Of a stretch of 38,770 nucleotides of DNA, positions 28,216 to 38,169 are shown in pieces. The notes under the pieces were generated by a model that worked only from the letters and a program-made list of their open reading frames with translations, was not told the DNA's origin and did no database searches. The stretch's first letter is position 1. Each line of letters opens with the position of its first letter. Source of the DNA: Salipaludibacillus sp. CUR1 (GTDB lineage Bacteria > Bacillota > Bacilli > Bacillales > Salisediminibacteriaceae). The position numbers and the translations under genes were made by a program. The stretch lies in contig NZ_JAIWPE010000008.1 of NCBI RefSeq assembly GCF_021028955.1, forward strand, positions 1-38,770. Direction: 5' to 3'.

Positions 28216-28479
28216 ATGTTTATTCATTTAGGCGGTGATATGGTTTTAAAAGCTGAGAGTATCGTAGCCATTCTCGACCATAACAGCCAGGATTTGTCGT
28301 CTGAAAACCAGGCGATGATGAAAGACCATAAAAAACGCAAAGCAACGATTAAAGTAACTGGTGATACACCGAAATCGATGGTGATTACAGAAGATGATAT
28401 TTATTTATCTCCTATCTCTTCCCACACCTTAAAAAGGCGGGCTGAAACAGCTACAGTCGTTCCGGAGGAAGAATACTGA
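28216..28479 (+). CDS. remB: RemB family matrix regulator (YaaB, DUF370)
   Basis: RemA/RemB proteins activate biofilm matrix genes in B. subtilis; RemA binds DNA as a ring. The 87-aa protein begins MFIHLGGDMVLKAESIVAIL and contains KSMVITEDDIYLSPISSHTLKRR, cited as SMVITEDDIYLSPIS, both typical of RemB. The ribosome-binding site GGCTGAGGTGAT overlaps the end of recF. It is followed by 116 bases before gyrB. Confidence 0.93.
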   Translation: MFIHLGGDMVLKAESIVAILDHNSQDLSSENQAMMKDHKKRKATIKVTGDTPKSMVITEDDIYLSPISSHTLKRRAETATVVPEEEY

Positions 28480-28558
28480 TATCAGGTAAACCACTGACCT
28501 CATTTTAAAAACTTAGTGTCATTATTTATACCTTCTTAGTATACAGATTCAGATTACT

Positions 28559-28573
28559 TGGCATATGGTGCCA
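28559..28573 (+). promoter_or_regulatory. Hairpin in the gyrB leader
   Basis: TGGCA-TATGG-TGCCA lies 22 bases before the gyrB start, next to AGGAG. It might influence translation of gyrB or mark an operator. The remB-gyrB gap otherwise holds no clear promoter; GTGTCA and TATACA 18 bases apart are a weak candidate. Confidence 0.35.
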
Positions 28574-28589
28574 GGAGAAGTGCAGGTGA

Positions 28590-30509
<1,920 letters not shown>

Positions 30510-30516
30510 AAGCCAT

Positions 30517-30555
30517 CCATGCTTTTCGGGTGCTGCATGGTTCCAGTGCAGCACC
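30517..30555 (+). promoter_or_regulatory. Two mutually exclusive hairpins between gyrB and gyrA
   Basis: CCATGC (30517-30522) can pair with GCATGG (30535-30540). GGTGCTGCA (30529-30537) can pair perfectly with TGCAGCACC (30547-30555). The two stems share bases 30535-30537, so they compete. No T-run follows the second stem, so a simple terminator is unlikely. Confidence 0.55.
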
Positions 30556-30653
30556 GGAAGATTGAAATAACCGGACAGAACCTCGTTCTCAAAGAGAGAA
30601 GTTTCATAAACAAAGAGGTGCCGGACGGATTTAGGTGAACGGAGGTACAAGGA

Positions 30654-33221
30654 ATGTCTGATCAAGACCAGTCTAGAGTTCAAGAAATTAATATCAGCCA
30701 GGAAATGAAAACGTCTTTTATGGACTATGCGATGAGTGTAATTGTCAGCCGAGCACTCCCTGATGTCCGGGATGGATTAAAGCCGGTTCACCGACGAATT
30801 CTTTATGCTATGAATGAACTTGGCATTACGGCAGAAAAAGCTTACAAAAAATCAGCCCGTATCGTCGGGGAAGTTATCGGTAAATATCACCCGCACGGGG
30901 ATTCCGCTGTCTATGAAACAATGGTAAGAATGGCGCAGGATTTCAGCTACCGCTACATGCTCGTGGACGGACACGGCAACTTTGGTTCAGTTGACGGCGA
31001 CGCAGCGGCAGCCATGCGTTATACTGAAGCACGAATGTCAAAAATATCTATGGAAATCGTTAGAGATATAGGTAAAGATACGATCGACTACCAGGAAAAC
31101 TACGATGGTTCCGAAACCGAACCGATCGTTATGCCTGCAAGGTTTCCTAACCTGCTTGTTAACGGTGCATCTGGAATTGCAGTAGGGATGGCTACCAATA
31201 TACCGCCTCACCACTTATCAGAAGTGATTGACGGGGTGCTGGCGTTAAGTAAAAATCCTGAAATTACAGTACCGGAACTGATGGAATATATCCCAGGACC
31301 CGACTTTCCAACCGGGGCAGAAATTGTAGGGGTATCGGGGATCCGCCGAGCGTACGAAACAGGCAAAGGGTCGATTTTAATCCGTGCCAAAGCAGAAATT
31401 GAAGAACATAACGGCAAACCGCGGATTATCGTAAATGAATTGCCTTATCAGGTTAACAAAGCCAGGTTAATTGAGAAAATTGCCGAACTTGTGCGCGATA
31501 AAAAAATTGACGGTATTACTGATCTCCGTGATGAATCTGACCGTACAGGCATGCGTATTGTTATTGAGCTCCGCCGTGACGTCAATGCGAACGTTCTGTT
31601 AAACAACCTGTACAAGCAGACTGCACTGCAGACAAGCTTTGGGATTAACACCCTGGCGCTTGTGGACGGTCAGCCTAAAGTTCTCTCTTTAAAGCAAACG
31701 CTTGTTCATTATCTTGAGCATCAAAAAGTGGTTATTCGCCGGCGTACGGCCTATGAACTGAAAAAAGCAGAGGCCAGAGCCCACATTCTTGAAGGGCTGC
31801 GTGTGGCTCTTGATCATCTGGATGAAGTTATTTCCCTTATCCGGAATTCACAAACGACAGAAATTGCGAGAACAGGGCTGATTGAAAAATATGACCTGTC
31901 TCATGATCAGGCTCAGGCCATTCTGGATATGAGGCTGCAGCGTTTAACCGGACTCGAAAGAGATAAAATTGAAAAAGAGTATGCGGAACTGGTTGAGAAA
32001 ATTGCTGAATTAAAAGCCATTCTCGCAGATGAAGAGAAAGTATTGGAAATTATCCGTGAAGAACTGATTGACGTACGTGACCGCTACGCGGACGACCGGC
32101 GTACTGTGATCACCCTTGGTGAAGACAGCATGGAAGATGAAGACCTTATTCCACGTCAAAATATCGTTATTACAGTGTCACATCACGGCTATATTAAACG
32201 CCTTCCAGTGTCCACCTACCGCAGTCAGAAACGCGGCGGACGCGGCGTACAAGGAATGGGGACTCATGATGACGATTTTGTCCGTCATTTATTTATAACC
32301 AACTCCCATGACCACATTTTATTTTTTACAAATAAAGGTAAAGTATACAGGATAAAAGGTTATGAAGTACCTGAACAAAAACGGACATCAAAAGGCATTC
32401 CGATTATTAACCTTTTACAGATTGATAAAGATGAATATATAAGTGCAGTCATTCCAATTTCAGAGTTTGATGAAAAGCATTCCCTGTTCTTTATGACAAA
32501 ATACGGTGTCTCAAAAAGAACAGAGCTCAATGCTTTTGCCAATATCCGCCGTGGCGGCCTGTTTGCAATTAAACTCAGGGATGAAGACGAACTTCACGGA
32601 GTGCGGCTGACGGACGGAAGCAGAGAATTAATCGTCGGCACACGAAAAGGCCAGTCAATCCGTTTTGATGAAAATGATGTAAGGCTGATGGGCCGGACTG
32701 CTGCCGGTGTAAGGGGAATCAGCCTGCAGGACGATGACGAAGTAGTCGGCATGGATATCATTGAAGATCACCATGACATTTTAATTGTTACTGAAAAAGG
32801 TTTCGGAAAAAGGACACCTGTCGGTGAATACCGTCAGCAAAGCCGGGGCGGTAAAGGAATTAAAACGTGTAACATTACTGACAAAAACGGAGATCTCGTA
32901 TCCCTGAAAGTAGTCTCAAATGACCACGATTTGATGGTTATTACGACGAACGGTGTCATTATCCGGATGCATGTGGAAGAGATTTCCCAAACGAGCAGAA
33001 ATACTCAAGGTGTCCGTCTGATCCGGGTAGGAGACGAGGAGTATGTTTCCACTGTGGCCCGTGTTAACGTCGATGAAGTAGATGAAGAAGAGATAGAAGA
33101 GGAAAACGGCGATATGGAAGAGAGCACTGAACCAGAAGTCAGTCAGGATAATACAGAAGCTGACGCGCTGGAGGATACAACGGCAGATAATATACCGGAA
33201 GACGAACCTGAAGATGAATAA
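30654..33221 (+). CDS. gyrA: DNA gyrase subunit A
   Basis: GyrA cuts and rejoins DNA and wraps it on its C-terminal pinwheel. The 855-aa protein has catalytic Tyr123 in [10 protein letters not shown] and the quinolone region [10 protein letters not shown] with Ser84 and Glu88, the susceptible-type residues. It has the GyrA box QKRGGRG and six beta-pinwheel repeats. The last 50 or so residues form an unusually acidic tail ([17 protein letters not shown], later EDEPEDE). It is 144 bases after gyrB and ends at a terminator. Confidence 0.97.
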   Translation: MSDQDQSRVQEINISQEMKTSFMDYAMSVIVSRALPDVRDGLKPVHRRILYAMNELGITAEKAYKKSARIVGEVIGKYHPHGDSAVYETMVRMAQDFSYRYMLVDGHGNFGSVDGDAAAAMRYTEARMSKISMEIVRDIGKDTIDYQENYDGSETEPIVMPARFPNLLVNGASGIAVGMATNIPPHHLSEVIDGVLALSKNPEITVPELMEYIPGPDFPTGAEIVGVSGIRRAYETGKGSILIRAKAEIEEHNGKPRIIVNELPYQVNKARLIEKIAELVRDKKIDGITDLRDESDRTGMRIVIELRRDVNANVLLNNLYKQTALQTSFGINTLALVDGQPKVLSLKQTLVHYLEHQKVVIRRRTAYELKKAEARAHILEGLRVALDHLDEVISLIRNSQTTEIARTGLIEKYDLSHDQAQAILDMRLQRLTGLERDKIEKEYAELVEKIAELKAILADEEKVLEIIREELIDVRDRYADDRRTVITLGEDSMEDEDLIPRQNIVITVSHHGYIKRLPVSTYRSQKRGGRGVQGMGTHDDDFVRHLFITNSHDHILFFTNKGKVYRIKGYEVPEQKRTSKGIPIINLLQIDKDEYISAVIPISEFDEKHSLFFMTKYGVSKRTELNAFANIRRGGLFAIKLRDEDELHGVRLTDGSRELIVGTRKGQSIRFDENDVRLMGRTAAGVRGISLQDDDEVVGMDIIEDHHDILIVTEKGFGKRTPVGEYRQQSRGGKGIKTCNITDKNGDLVSLKVVSNDHDLMVITTNGVIIRMHVEEISQTSRNTQGVRLIRVGDEEYVSTVARVNVDEVDEEEIEEENGDMEESTEPEVSQDNTEADALEDTTADNIPEDEPEDE

Positions 33222-33228
33222 AGGATCT

Positions 33229-33258
33229 AAACCCGATGGCGATGCCTCGGGTTTTTTT
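33229..33258 (+). terminator. Terminator of gyrA
   Basis: AAACCCGA pairs with TCGGGTTT (33229-33236 with 33247-33254) around a 10-base loop; the T-run continues to 33257. It starts eight bases after the stop codon. Confidence 0.9.
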
Positions 33259-33600
33259 CTATGCCGCATTCCTCCGCCCAGGCAGAGCGCTGACGTACAT
33301 ACGGGATTCAGTTCACCTCATTAAATAACAGTTTTGAAATAGCGCGATTTATTTTCTGATTTTTTAAAATAGTGAGAATGAACGAGTATTCAGCAGTATA
33401 CTTTTGAAAACGCTTCATATATTCGTAAAAACAGGCTTTCAGCTTTTTTCCTGCAAAGTAAGGAAGTGGCATAATAAGCTTGTATATACTTTTCAGCCAG
33501 AAAGCGCGGTTCCCGTAATTCCCTGGTATCCCACTGGAGTTGGCGCGTTTTCGGCACCAATAATTTTAAGCATATCTATAAAAAAGCTCTGTTAAAAGTT
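33259..33600. other. Gene-poor, probably decayed stretch after gyrA
   Basis: I see no intact gene here. On the minus strand there is a RidA-like start (separate entry) followed downstream by a 56-codon lysine-rich frame (MPLPYFAGKKLKACFYEYMK at its start) that has no ribosome-binding site. Together they look like remnants rather than a working gene. An imperfect cre-like sequence lies at 33405-33418. Confidence 0.45.
33493..33573 (-). pseudogene. Possible 5' fragment of a RidA-family gene
   Basis: The minus strand reads MLKIIGAENAPTPVGYQGIT, then GTALSG-stop-KVYTS. This resembles the RidA start (typically K-I-I-x-T-E-N-A-P-x-P-x-G-P-Y-S-Q-x-I, later V-Y-T-S-G-Q), with the PYS tripeptide shortened and an in-frame TGA. 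RidA removes reactive enamines. The match is by eye over about 30 residues, no rest of the gene follows, and no ribosome-binding site is present. Confidence 0.3.
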
Positions 33601-33733
33601 GTGGTTGATTTTCGCTTCAGGACGCTCGCTTTCCCCGGGCGATTCGGGAGCCTCCTCGGCGTAAAACGCCTGTGGGGTCTCCCCTGAATCCGCTTTTCCC
33701 GGAGGAGTCTCGCACCTTTCGCTACAATCATCC
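33601..33733. repeat. 133-bp hairpin-forming palindromic repeat of Bacillaceae type upstream of cstA
   Basis: The arms GATTTTCGCTTCAGGACGCTCGC and, reversed, GATTGTAGCGAAAGGTGCGAG are related. Inner arms GATTCGGGAGCC and GGGTCTCCCCTGAATC pair around a perfect GGCGT-AAA-ACGCC centre (33658-33670). The wording (CGCTCGCTTTCC, GGGAGCCTCCTCGGCG, GGGGTCTCCCC) is that of a non-coding repeat I recall from many Bacillaceae genomes. It ends 58 bases before the cstA start. Confidence 0.72.
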
Positions 33734-33734
33734 C

Positions 33735-33750
33735 CTGATTTTAAAATCAG
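33735..33750. promoter_or_regulatory. Perfect 16-base palindrome upstream of cstA
   Basis: CTGATTTTAAAATCAG is fully self-complementary and lies between the palindromic repeat and the cstA ribosome-binding site, ending 41 bases before the ATG. It could be an operator. No good sigma-A promoter is visible between it and the gene. Confidence 0.45.
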
Positions 33751-33791
33751 CATTTACTTTTAACAGAGGCCAAAAAAAGGAGGGGGATGTT

Positions 33792-35522
33792 ATGAACGCT
33801 ATATTAGTTGCAGTCATAGGAATGTTTGTTTTTTTTATGGGATACAAATATTATTCAAAATTTGTGGCAGAAAGAATTTACCGGCTTGACCCTGATTACC
33901 AGACACCGGCACACAGATATAAAGACGGTGTAGACTTTGTACCGACAAATAAATGGGTGCTGTGGGGCCACCATTTTACCTCAGTTGCTGGTGCGGCGCC
34001 TATTGTGGGCCCTGCTATAGCGGTATATTGGGGCTGGCTGCCTGCTTTTTTGTGGGTAGTTCTCGGCACGGTCTTTGCTGCCGGTGTCCATGATTTTGGT
34101 GCACTCGTTCTTTCGGTAAGGAATAAAGGGCAGTCTGTCGGAACACTTGCCAATAAAATTATCGGACAGCGGGCTAAGATTTTATTCTTATTTATCATAT
34201 TAATACTTGTTTTAATGGTAAACGCGGTATTTGCCTGGGTCATTTCCAATCTGTTTATTACCTTCCCTTCTGCTGTTTTATCTGTATTTATCCAGATTCC
34301 GCTTGCTCTTTGGATTGGACACCTCGTGTATAAAAAGCGGGGCGGCATGCTGCTTCCGTCACTATTTGCATTGGCTGCTATGTACGTTTCTGCTATTGTG
34401 GCCTCTAAAGTTCCCGCATTACAGATTGATCTGCCGAGGTATTTCGGAGGAGAAGAAAACATTGTCGCCTTTGGTTTAAATGGAGTTGCTTTTTCATTCT
34501 TTGTATGGATCGTCATATTAATGGTTTACGTCTACATCGCCTCAACACTGCCGGTATGGAAACTGCTGCAGCCGAGGGATTATATTAATTCACACCAGCT
34601 CATCGTAGGGCTTGCCATTTTGTATCTTGGATTATTTTTTTCTAATCCGTCTATTTCTGCACCCGCAACTAATGCTTCACCTGATGTTCCATGGTTTCCG
34701 CTGCTCTTTATTACGATTGCATGCGGTGCGATTTCCGGTTTCCATGGACTGGTTGCATCTGGAACGTCCAGTAAACAGCTGAATAAAGAAACGGATGCAC
34801 GGTTTGTCGGTTACCTCGGTGCAGTGGGCGAAGGGCTGCTCGCTCTTGCAGCAATCATTGCGGTCGTTACCTTTTTCAGTGATGAAGCGTCTTTTCTTGG
34901 CGCTTACAGCAGTTTTGGTGCTGCAGGGGAAGGCGGTTTAGGTTATTTCGTGCAGGGGGCCGGGCAGCTAGCAACGGGGATCTTTATACCTGCCGATATC
35001 GCTACAACCATTGTGGCAATCATTGTAGTAAGTTTTGCGGCCACAACACTCGACACATCTGTCCGACTCATGCGTTATATCATTTCTGAATTAGGGCAGG
35101 AATATAAAATAAAGCCACTAACAAAAATGCATGTGGCTACTTCAATTGCCGTAGTCTCGAGTGCGGCACTGGTTTTACTGCCTGAAGGACCGCAAGGGTT
35201 CGGGTCAGGGGGATATGTCCTTTGGCCGTTATTCGGTACTTCCAATCAGCTCTTAGCCGGAATTACGCTCCTTTTGATCACTTTATGGCTGAAAAGGCAG
35301 GGCCGTAATTATCTTATCACGCTTATACCGATGATTTTCCTTATGTTTATGACCGTTTGGGCAATGATTCAGCAAGTTTTCTTCCAATGGTCAGGATTAG
35401 GTGAAGGGCATGAAATGAACCTGCTGCTTTTCCTTCTCGGTTCAATCATTCTCGCTTTTGCTTTATGGATTCTTCTTGAAGCTATTGCAGGATTGCGCAG
35501 AAAAGGTACGGAAGATAATTAA
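33792..35522 (+). CDS. cstA: CstA-family transporter (carbon starvation protein, pyruvate/peptide uptake)
   Basis: CstA and BtsT proteins are many-helix transporters; in E. coli they carry pyruvate and were first linked to peptide use in starvation. The 576-aa protein has about 15 membrane helices and the family core (HHFTSVAGAAPIVGPAIAVYWGW near 65-87, cited as HHFTSVAGAAPIVGP, then GVHDFGAL and SGTSSKQLN). It is shorter than the roughly 700-aa E. coli proteins. The start is fixed by AGGAGGGGG 7 bases before the ATG; an upstream in-frame start would read through the palindromic repeat. It is followed by a small RCC-tail gene and an ArsA-like ATPase. Confidence 0.93.
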   Translation: MNAILVAVIGMFVFFMGYKYYSKFVAERIYRLDPDYQTPAHRYKDGVDFVPTNKWVLWGHHFTSVAGAAPIVGPAIAVYWGWLPAFLWVVLGTVFAAGVHDFGALVLSVRNKGQSVGTLANKIIGQRAKILFLFIILILVLMVNAVFAWVISNLFITFPSAVLSVFIQIPLALWIGHLVYKKRGGMLLPSLFALAAMYVSAIVASKVPALQIDLPRYFGGEENIVAFGLNGVAFSFFVWIVILMVYVYIASTLPVWKLLQPRDYINSHQLIVGLAILYLGLFFSNPSISAPATNASPDVPWFPLLFITIACGAISGFHGLVASGTSSKQLNKETDARFVGYLGAVGEGLLALAAIIAVVTFFSDEASFLGAYSSFGAAGEGGLGYFVQGAGQLATGIFIPADIATTIVAIIVVSFAATTLDTSVRLMRYIISELGQEYKIKPLTKMHVATSIAVVSSAALVLLPEGPQGFGSGGYVLWPLFGTSNQLLAGITLLLITLWLKRQGRNYLITLIPMIFLMFMTVWAMIQQVFFQWSGLGEGHEMNLLLFLLGSIILAFALWILLEAIAGLRRKGTEDN

Positions 35523-35528
35523 GACTCA

Positions 35529-35563
35529 AGCAGTGATCAGCTATGGTCACTGCTCTCTTTTCT
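35529..35563 (+). terminator. Likely terminator or attenuator after cstA
   Basis: AGCAGTGA pairs perfectly with TCACTGCT (35529-35536 with 35547-35554) and is followed by CTCTTTTCTT, a T-rich but broken run. It lies six bases after the cstA stop and may only partly separate cstA from the next two genes. Confidence 0.6.
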
Positions 35564-35634
35564 TATTTCATAGGGTGGGCATATACAATATTCAAATGAT
35601 TTATTTACTACATAGAAGAAAGGCGGATATCTGT

Positions 35635-35886
35635 ATGGGCTTTAAAGACTTCTTGAAATTGTACGATGAGATTTTACGCCAGGGACACCGCACAGAAATT
35701 CTAAGAGAATTAAGAGACGAAGATGATCTGTTTTTTTTATTGCTTTATTCTGAGATGCTTGGTCTCCCAAACCCTGTGTCATTTTATACGCTTGAACTTT
35801 ATCCTTATATGCTGGAAAAGTTTCACGATTGGCATAAACGGATGGGTATGGAGAAATCACCCCTTTCCGGTTTTCGATGCTGTTAA
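35635..35886 (+). CDS. Small CC-tail protein (cory-CC-star type), ends Phe-Arg-Cys-Cys
   Basis: The 83-aa protein is soluble, acidic in its first half (DEILRQGHRTEILRELRDEDD) and rich in aromatic residues in its second (FYTLELYPYMLEKFHDWHKR). Its last residues are GFRCC, and these two are its only cysteines. I recall a family named cory-CC-star for such a C-terminus. E. coli YbdD and YjiX, encoded after cstA and btsT, also end in RCC although the rest differs. The ATG follows AAAGGCGG. An upstream frame extension overlaps the end of cstA and is rejected. It lies 58 bases before the ArsA-like gene. Confidence 0.8.
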   Translation: MGFKDFLKLYDEILRQGHRTEILRELRDEDDLFFLLLYSEMLGLPNPVSFYTLELYPYMLEKFHDWHKRMGMEKSPLSGFRCC

Positions 35887-35944
35887 AAATATATACCTTT
35901 CAGGCTGAAGGGCCTTATAACTGACTGGGCGAGGAGTGAATATT

Positions 35945-36892
35945 ATGAATCAATCAATAGAGCGTGTAATTAATAAACGAATTATTTTTGCCGGAGGGAA
36001 AGGCGGAGTAGGAAAATCCACGACTGCTGCATCTCTTGCTAAAGCGGCAAGTGACATGGGAAAACGAGTACTTCTTATTTCGACAGACCCTGCTCATAAT
36101 CTCGGTGACATATTCCACACTTCACTGGGGAATGAGCCGATAACTGCAGCAGAAGGCCTGGACATTATTGAGATAGATTCAGAACAGGAAACAGACCGAT
36201 ATATTGAACAAGTTAAGGAAAATATCCAGGGGCATGTAAAAGCTACTATGATTGAGGAAGTACACAGGCAAATGGACCTGGCAAAATCGAGTCCGGGTGC
36301 TGACGAAGCAGCTTTGTTCCATCGTCTGGCTTCGCTTATTCTGGAGGAAGAAAAAAATTATGACCTGCTTGTTTTCGACACTGCACCTACCGGCCATACT
36401 TTAAGACTTCTGTCTCTTCCTGAGCTGATGGGTGTGTGGATGGACGGTATGCTTGAACGGAGAAAAAAAACGAATGAACATTATACTCAAATGATTTATG
36501 ACGGTGAACCGGTTGACGATCCTATCTTCCAGGTTCTCCAAAATAGACGGCAGATCTTTGCCAAAGTCAGGGAGATACTGCTTGATAAAGAAAAAACAGG
36601 TTTTTTGTTTGTACTGAACCCTGAAAGGCTGCCTATTCAGGAAACAAAACGTGCAGTGGAAACTTTGAAAAAGAACAAAATTCCTGTATTGGCGATTATC
36701 ATTAATAAGATTCTTCCTGAAAGTGTGGACGGCAGCTTTTTTCAAAAAAGGAAAGAGCAGCAAAAGTATTATTTAAAAGAGATCGATCATCACTTTAAAG
36801 GGATGGCTAAAATTTATCTGCCGCTTTTGGAAGAGGATATTTCAACTCTGATCCATTTAGACCAGATCATTGAATCTATGACAGAAAAATAA
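35945..36892 (+). CDS. ArsA/Get3-like ATPase (single-domain, no cysteines)
   Basis: The 315-aa protein is a SIMIBI-class P-loop ATPase: deviant Walker A GGKGGVGKSTT near 17-27, switch I STDPAHNLGD near 46-55, and switch II FDTAPTGHTLRLL near 142-154, which is the ArsA/TRC40 signature. It has one ATPase domain, as in Get3, not two as in classical ArsA. It contains no cysteine, so neither arsenite coordination nor a Get3 CxxC zinc site is possible. No arsB or arsR is near. The ATG at 35945 is chosen over an in-frame GTG at 35936 because GAGGAG overlaps that GTG. Context suggests it serves the CC-tail protein or CstA. Confidence 0.88.
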   Translation: MNQSIERVINKRIIFAGGKGGVGKSTTAASLAKAASDMGKRVLLISTDPAHNLGDIFHTSLGNEPITAAEGLDIIEIDSEQETDRYIEQVKENIQGHVKATMIEEVHRQMDLAKSSPGADEAALFHRLASLILEEEKNYDLLVFDTAPTGHTLRLLSLPELMGVWMDGMLERRKKTNEHYTQMIYDGEPVDDPIFQVLQNRRQIFAKVREILLDKEKTGFLFVLNPERLPIQETKRAVETLKKNKIPVLAIIINKILPESVDGSFFQKRKEQQKYYLKEIDHHFKGMAKIYLPLLEEDISTLIHLDQIIESMTEK

Positions 36893-36965
36893 TGAAATTT
36901 GGTTCTCTTTTTTAGGTATTATGTATTTAATTATAACCAATTATTTTAATTTTTTTTAAAAAACA

Positions 36966-36994
36966 TTGACTTTTGACCCTCTTTTCTTTCCAAT
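36966..36994 (+). promoter_or_regulatory. Possible promoter of the HD-GYP gene
   Basis: TTGACT (36966-36971) and TCCAAT (36989-36994) are 17 bases apart. The -35 is good (5/6), the -10 only 4/6. An A/T-rich tract of about 60 bases lies directly upstream and could act as an UP element. Confidence 0.42.
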
Positions 36995-37026
36995 AGAGAT
37001 ATCAGAATGTGAAGGAGCGGGGGAAA

Positions 37027-38169
37027 ATGAAAGTAAAACCAATCTATCTAGTCCCGGGATGTATGCTTGCAGAAGACGTGTATAAACACTCGAATACTCC
37101 TTTAATGAGAAAGAAAACCGTTTTAACTGAAGACTGTATACAAATCCTCCAGAAATTTTTAGTAGAATATGTGCACGTAGAGTCGACGCTGATTAATGGG
37201 GATCTATTTACTCCAAAAGAAAGAATAAGAGATACCGACGTAAAAAAAGAAACAAATTCTGTATGTCAGCAGCCTTCAGAAACCAGTAACCAGACTATTT
37301 TTACAGATCGTTACTTGTCAGGGGTTCAACAGTATAAAAAGATGTTTAAAAACTGGCAAGGCGGCGCTAAGGTAGATGCCTATGAAATTAGAAAAGTATT
37401 TTTGCCCCTTTATGATACAAACCCATCGAAAGATGAACTTTTGCAGCTCCACAATTATACAACAAAGCATGATTATCTTTATTATCATTCGGTGGCTGTC
37501 AGTATTTTCAGTTCTATGCTTGGGAAAAGGCTCGGTCTGAAAAATGGTGAAGTCATACAATTAGGAATCGCAGGTTTATTAGCAGACTGCGGCATGGCTA
37601 AAGTTCCTTTTAAAGTATTTGAAAAGAAAGGCCCTTTAACTGCTGAAGAATATAAAGAGGTAAAAAAACATCCGGTGACAAGCTACCGGATGCTTGAAAA
37701 AGTGCCCGGACTATCCAAAAAAGCGATGCTGGGTATAGTCCAGCATCATGAACGCGAGGACGGAAGCGGCTACCCATTAAAAGTAAAAGGAACGAAACTT
37801 CATCTATATGCTAAAATTATTGCTATCGCTGATGTATTTCATGCGATGACTTCTGAAAGGTATTATCGGACTAAGCAAAATCCGTATAAAGTAATTGCTT
37901 TTTTAAAACAGGATCAGTTCGGTAAACTTGATCATGTTCTTCTAAATGAGTTTATTCATATGATGCTGGATTTATCTATAGGAAGAAAAGTGAGATTAAG
38001 TAACGGCTGCACTGGTGAAGTGCTTTTCCAAAATGAACATTATCCTACTTCTCCTACTGTTAAAGTAGATGGTAAAAAGATTATTGATCTTGCCAAAGAT
38101 CCGGAATTAATCATTGAAGAAGAATTGCCGTGGGAGAATCAAGTAGAATCACAGGAGCTGAGGAAATAA
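37027..38169 (+). CDS. HD-GYP domain protein with altered HD motif
   Basis: HD-GYP proteins normally hydrolyse c-di-GMP. The 380-aa protein has an N-terminal region of about 135 residues (KPIYLVPGCMLAEDVY at its start, common in Bacillus HD-GYP proteins) and an HD-GYP domain in about 140-320. The marks HHEREDGSGYP (240-250), KKHP (213-216) and IADVFHAMTS (267-276) are present. The HD dyad, usually LLHDIGK, reads LLADCGM, so the metal-binding His is Ala186 while Asp187 stays. The start follows AAGGAG; a frame start six codons upstream is less likely. It lies just before an rRNA operon. Confidence 0.87.
   Translation: MKVKPIYLVPGCMLAEDVYKHSNTPLMRKKTVLTEDCIQILQKFLVEYVHVESTLINGDLFTPKERIRDTDVKKETNSVCQQPSETSNQTIFTDRYLSGVQQYKKMFKNWQGGAKVDAYEIRKVFLPLYDTNPSKDELLQLHNYTTKHDYLYYHSVAVSIFSSMLGKRLGLKNGEVIQLGIAGLLADCGMAKVPFKVFEKKGPLTAEEYKEVKKHPVTSYRMLEKVPGLSKKAMLGIVQHHEREDGSGYPLKVKGTKLHLYAKIIAIADVFHAMTSERYYRTKQNPYKVIAFLKQDQFGKLDHVLLNEFIHMMLDLSIGRKVRLSNGCTGEVLFQNEHYPTSPTVKVDGKKIIDLAKDPELIIEEELPWENQVESQELRK

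Noticed and set aside
33405-33418. cre-like sequence TGAAAACGCTTCAT before cstA
   Set aside because: One base is missing from the consensus palindrome and it lies about 370 bases from the cstA start, beyond a repeat element.
33404-33595. 63-codon plus-strand frame after gyrA
   Set aside because: No ribosome-binding site, low-complexity content, and the opposite strand gives a better explanation as gene remnants.
33672-33791. Upstream extension of cstA by 40 codons
   Set aside because: It translates part of the palindromic repeat; AGGAGGGGG clearly serves the ATG at 33792.
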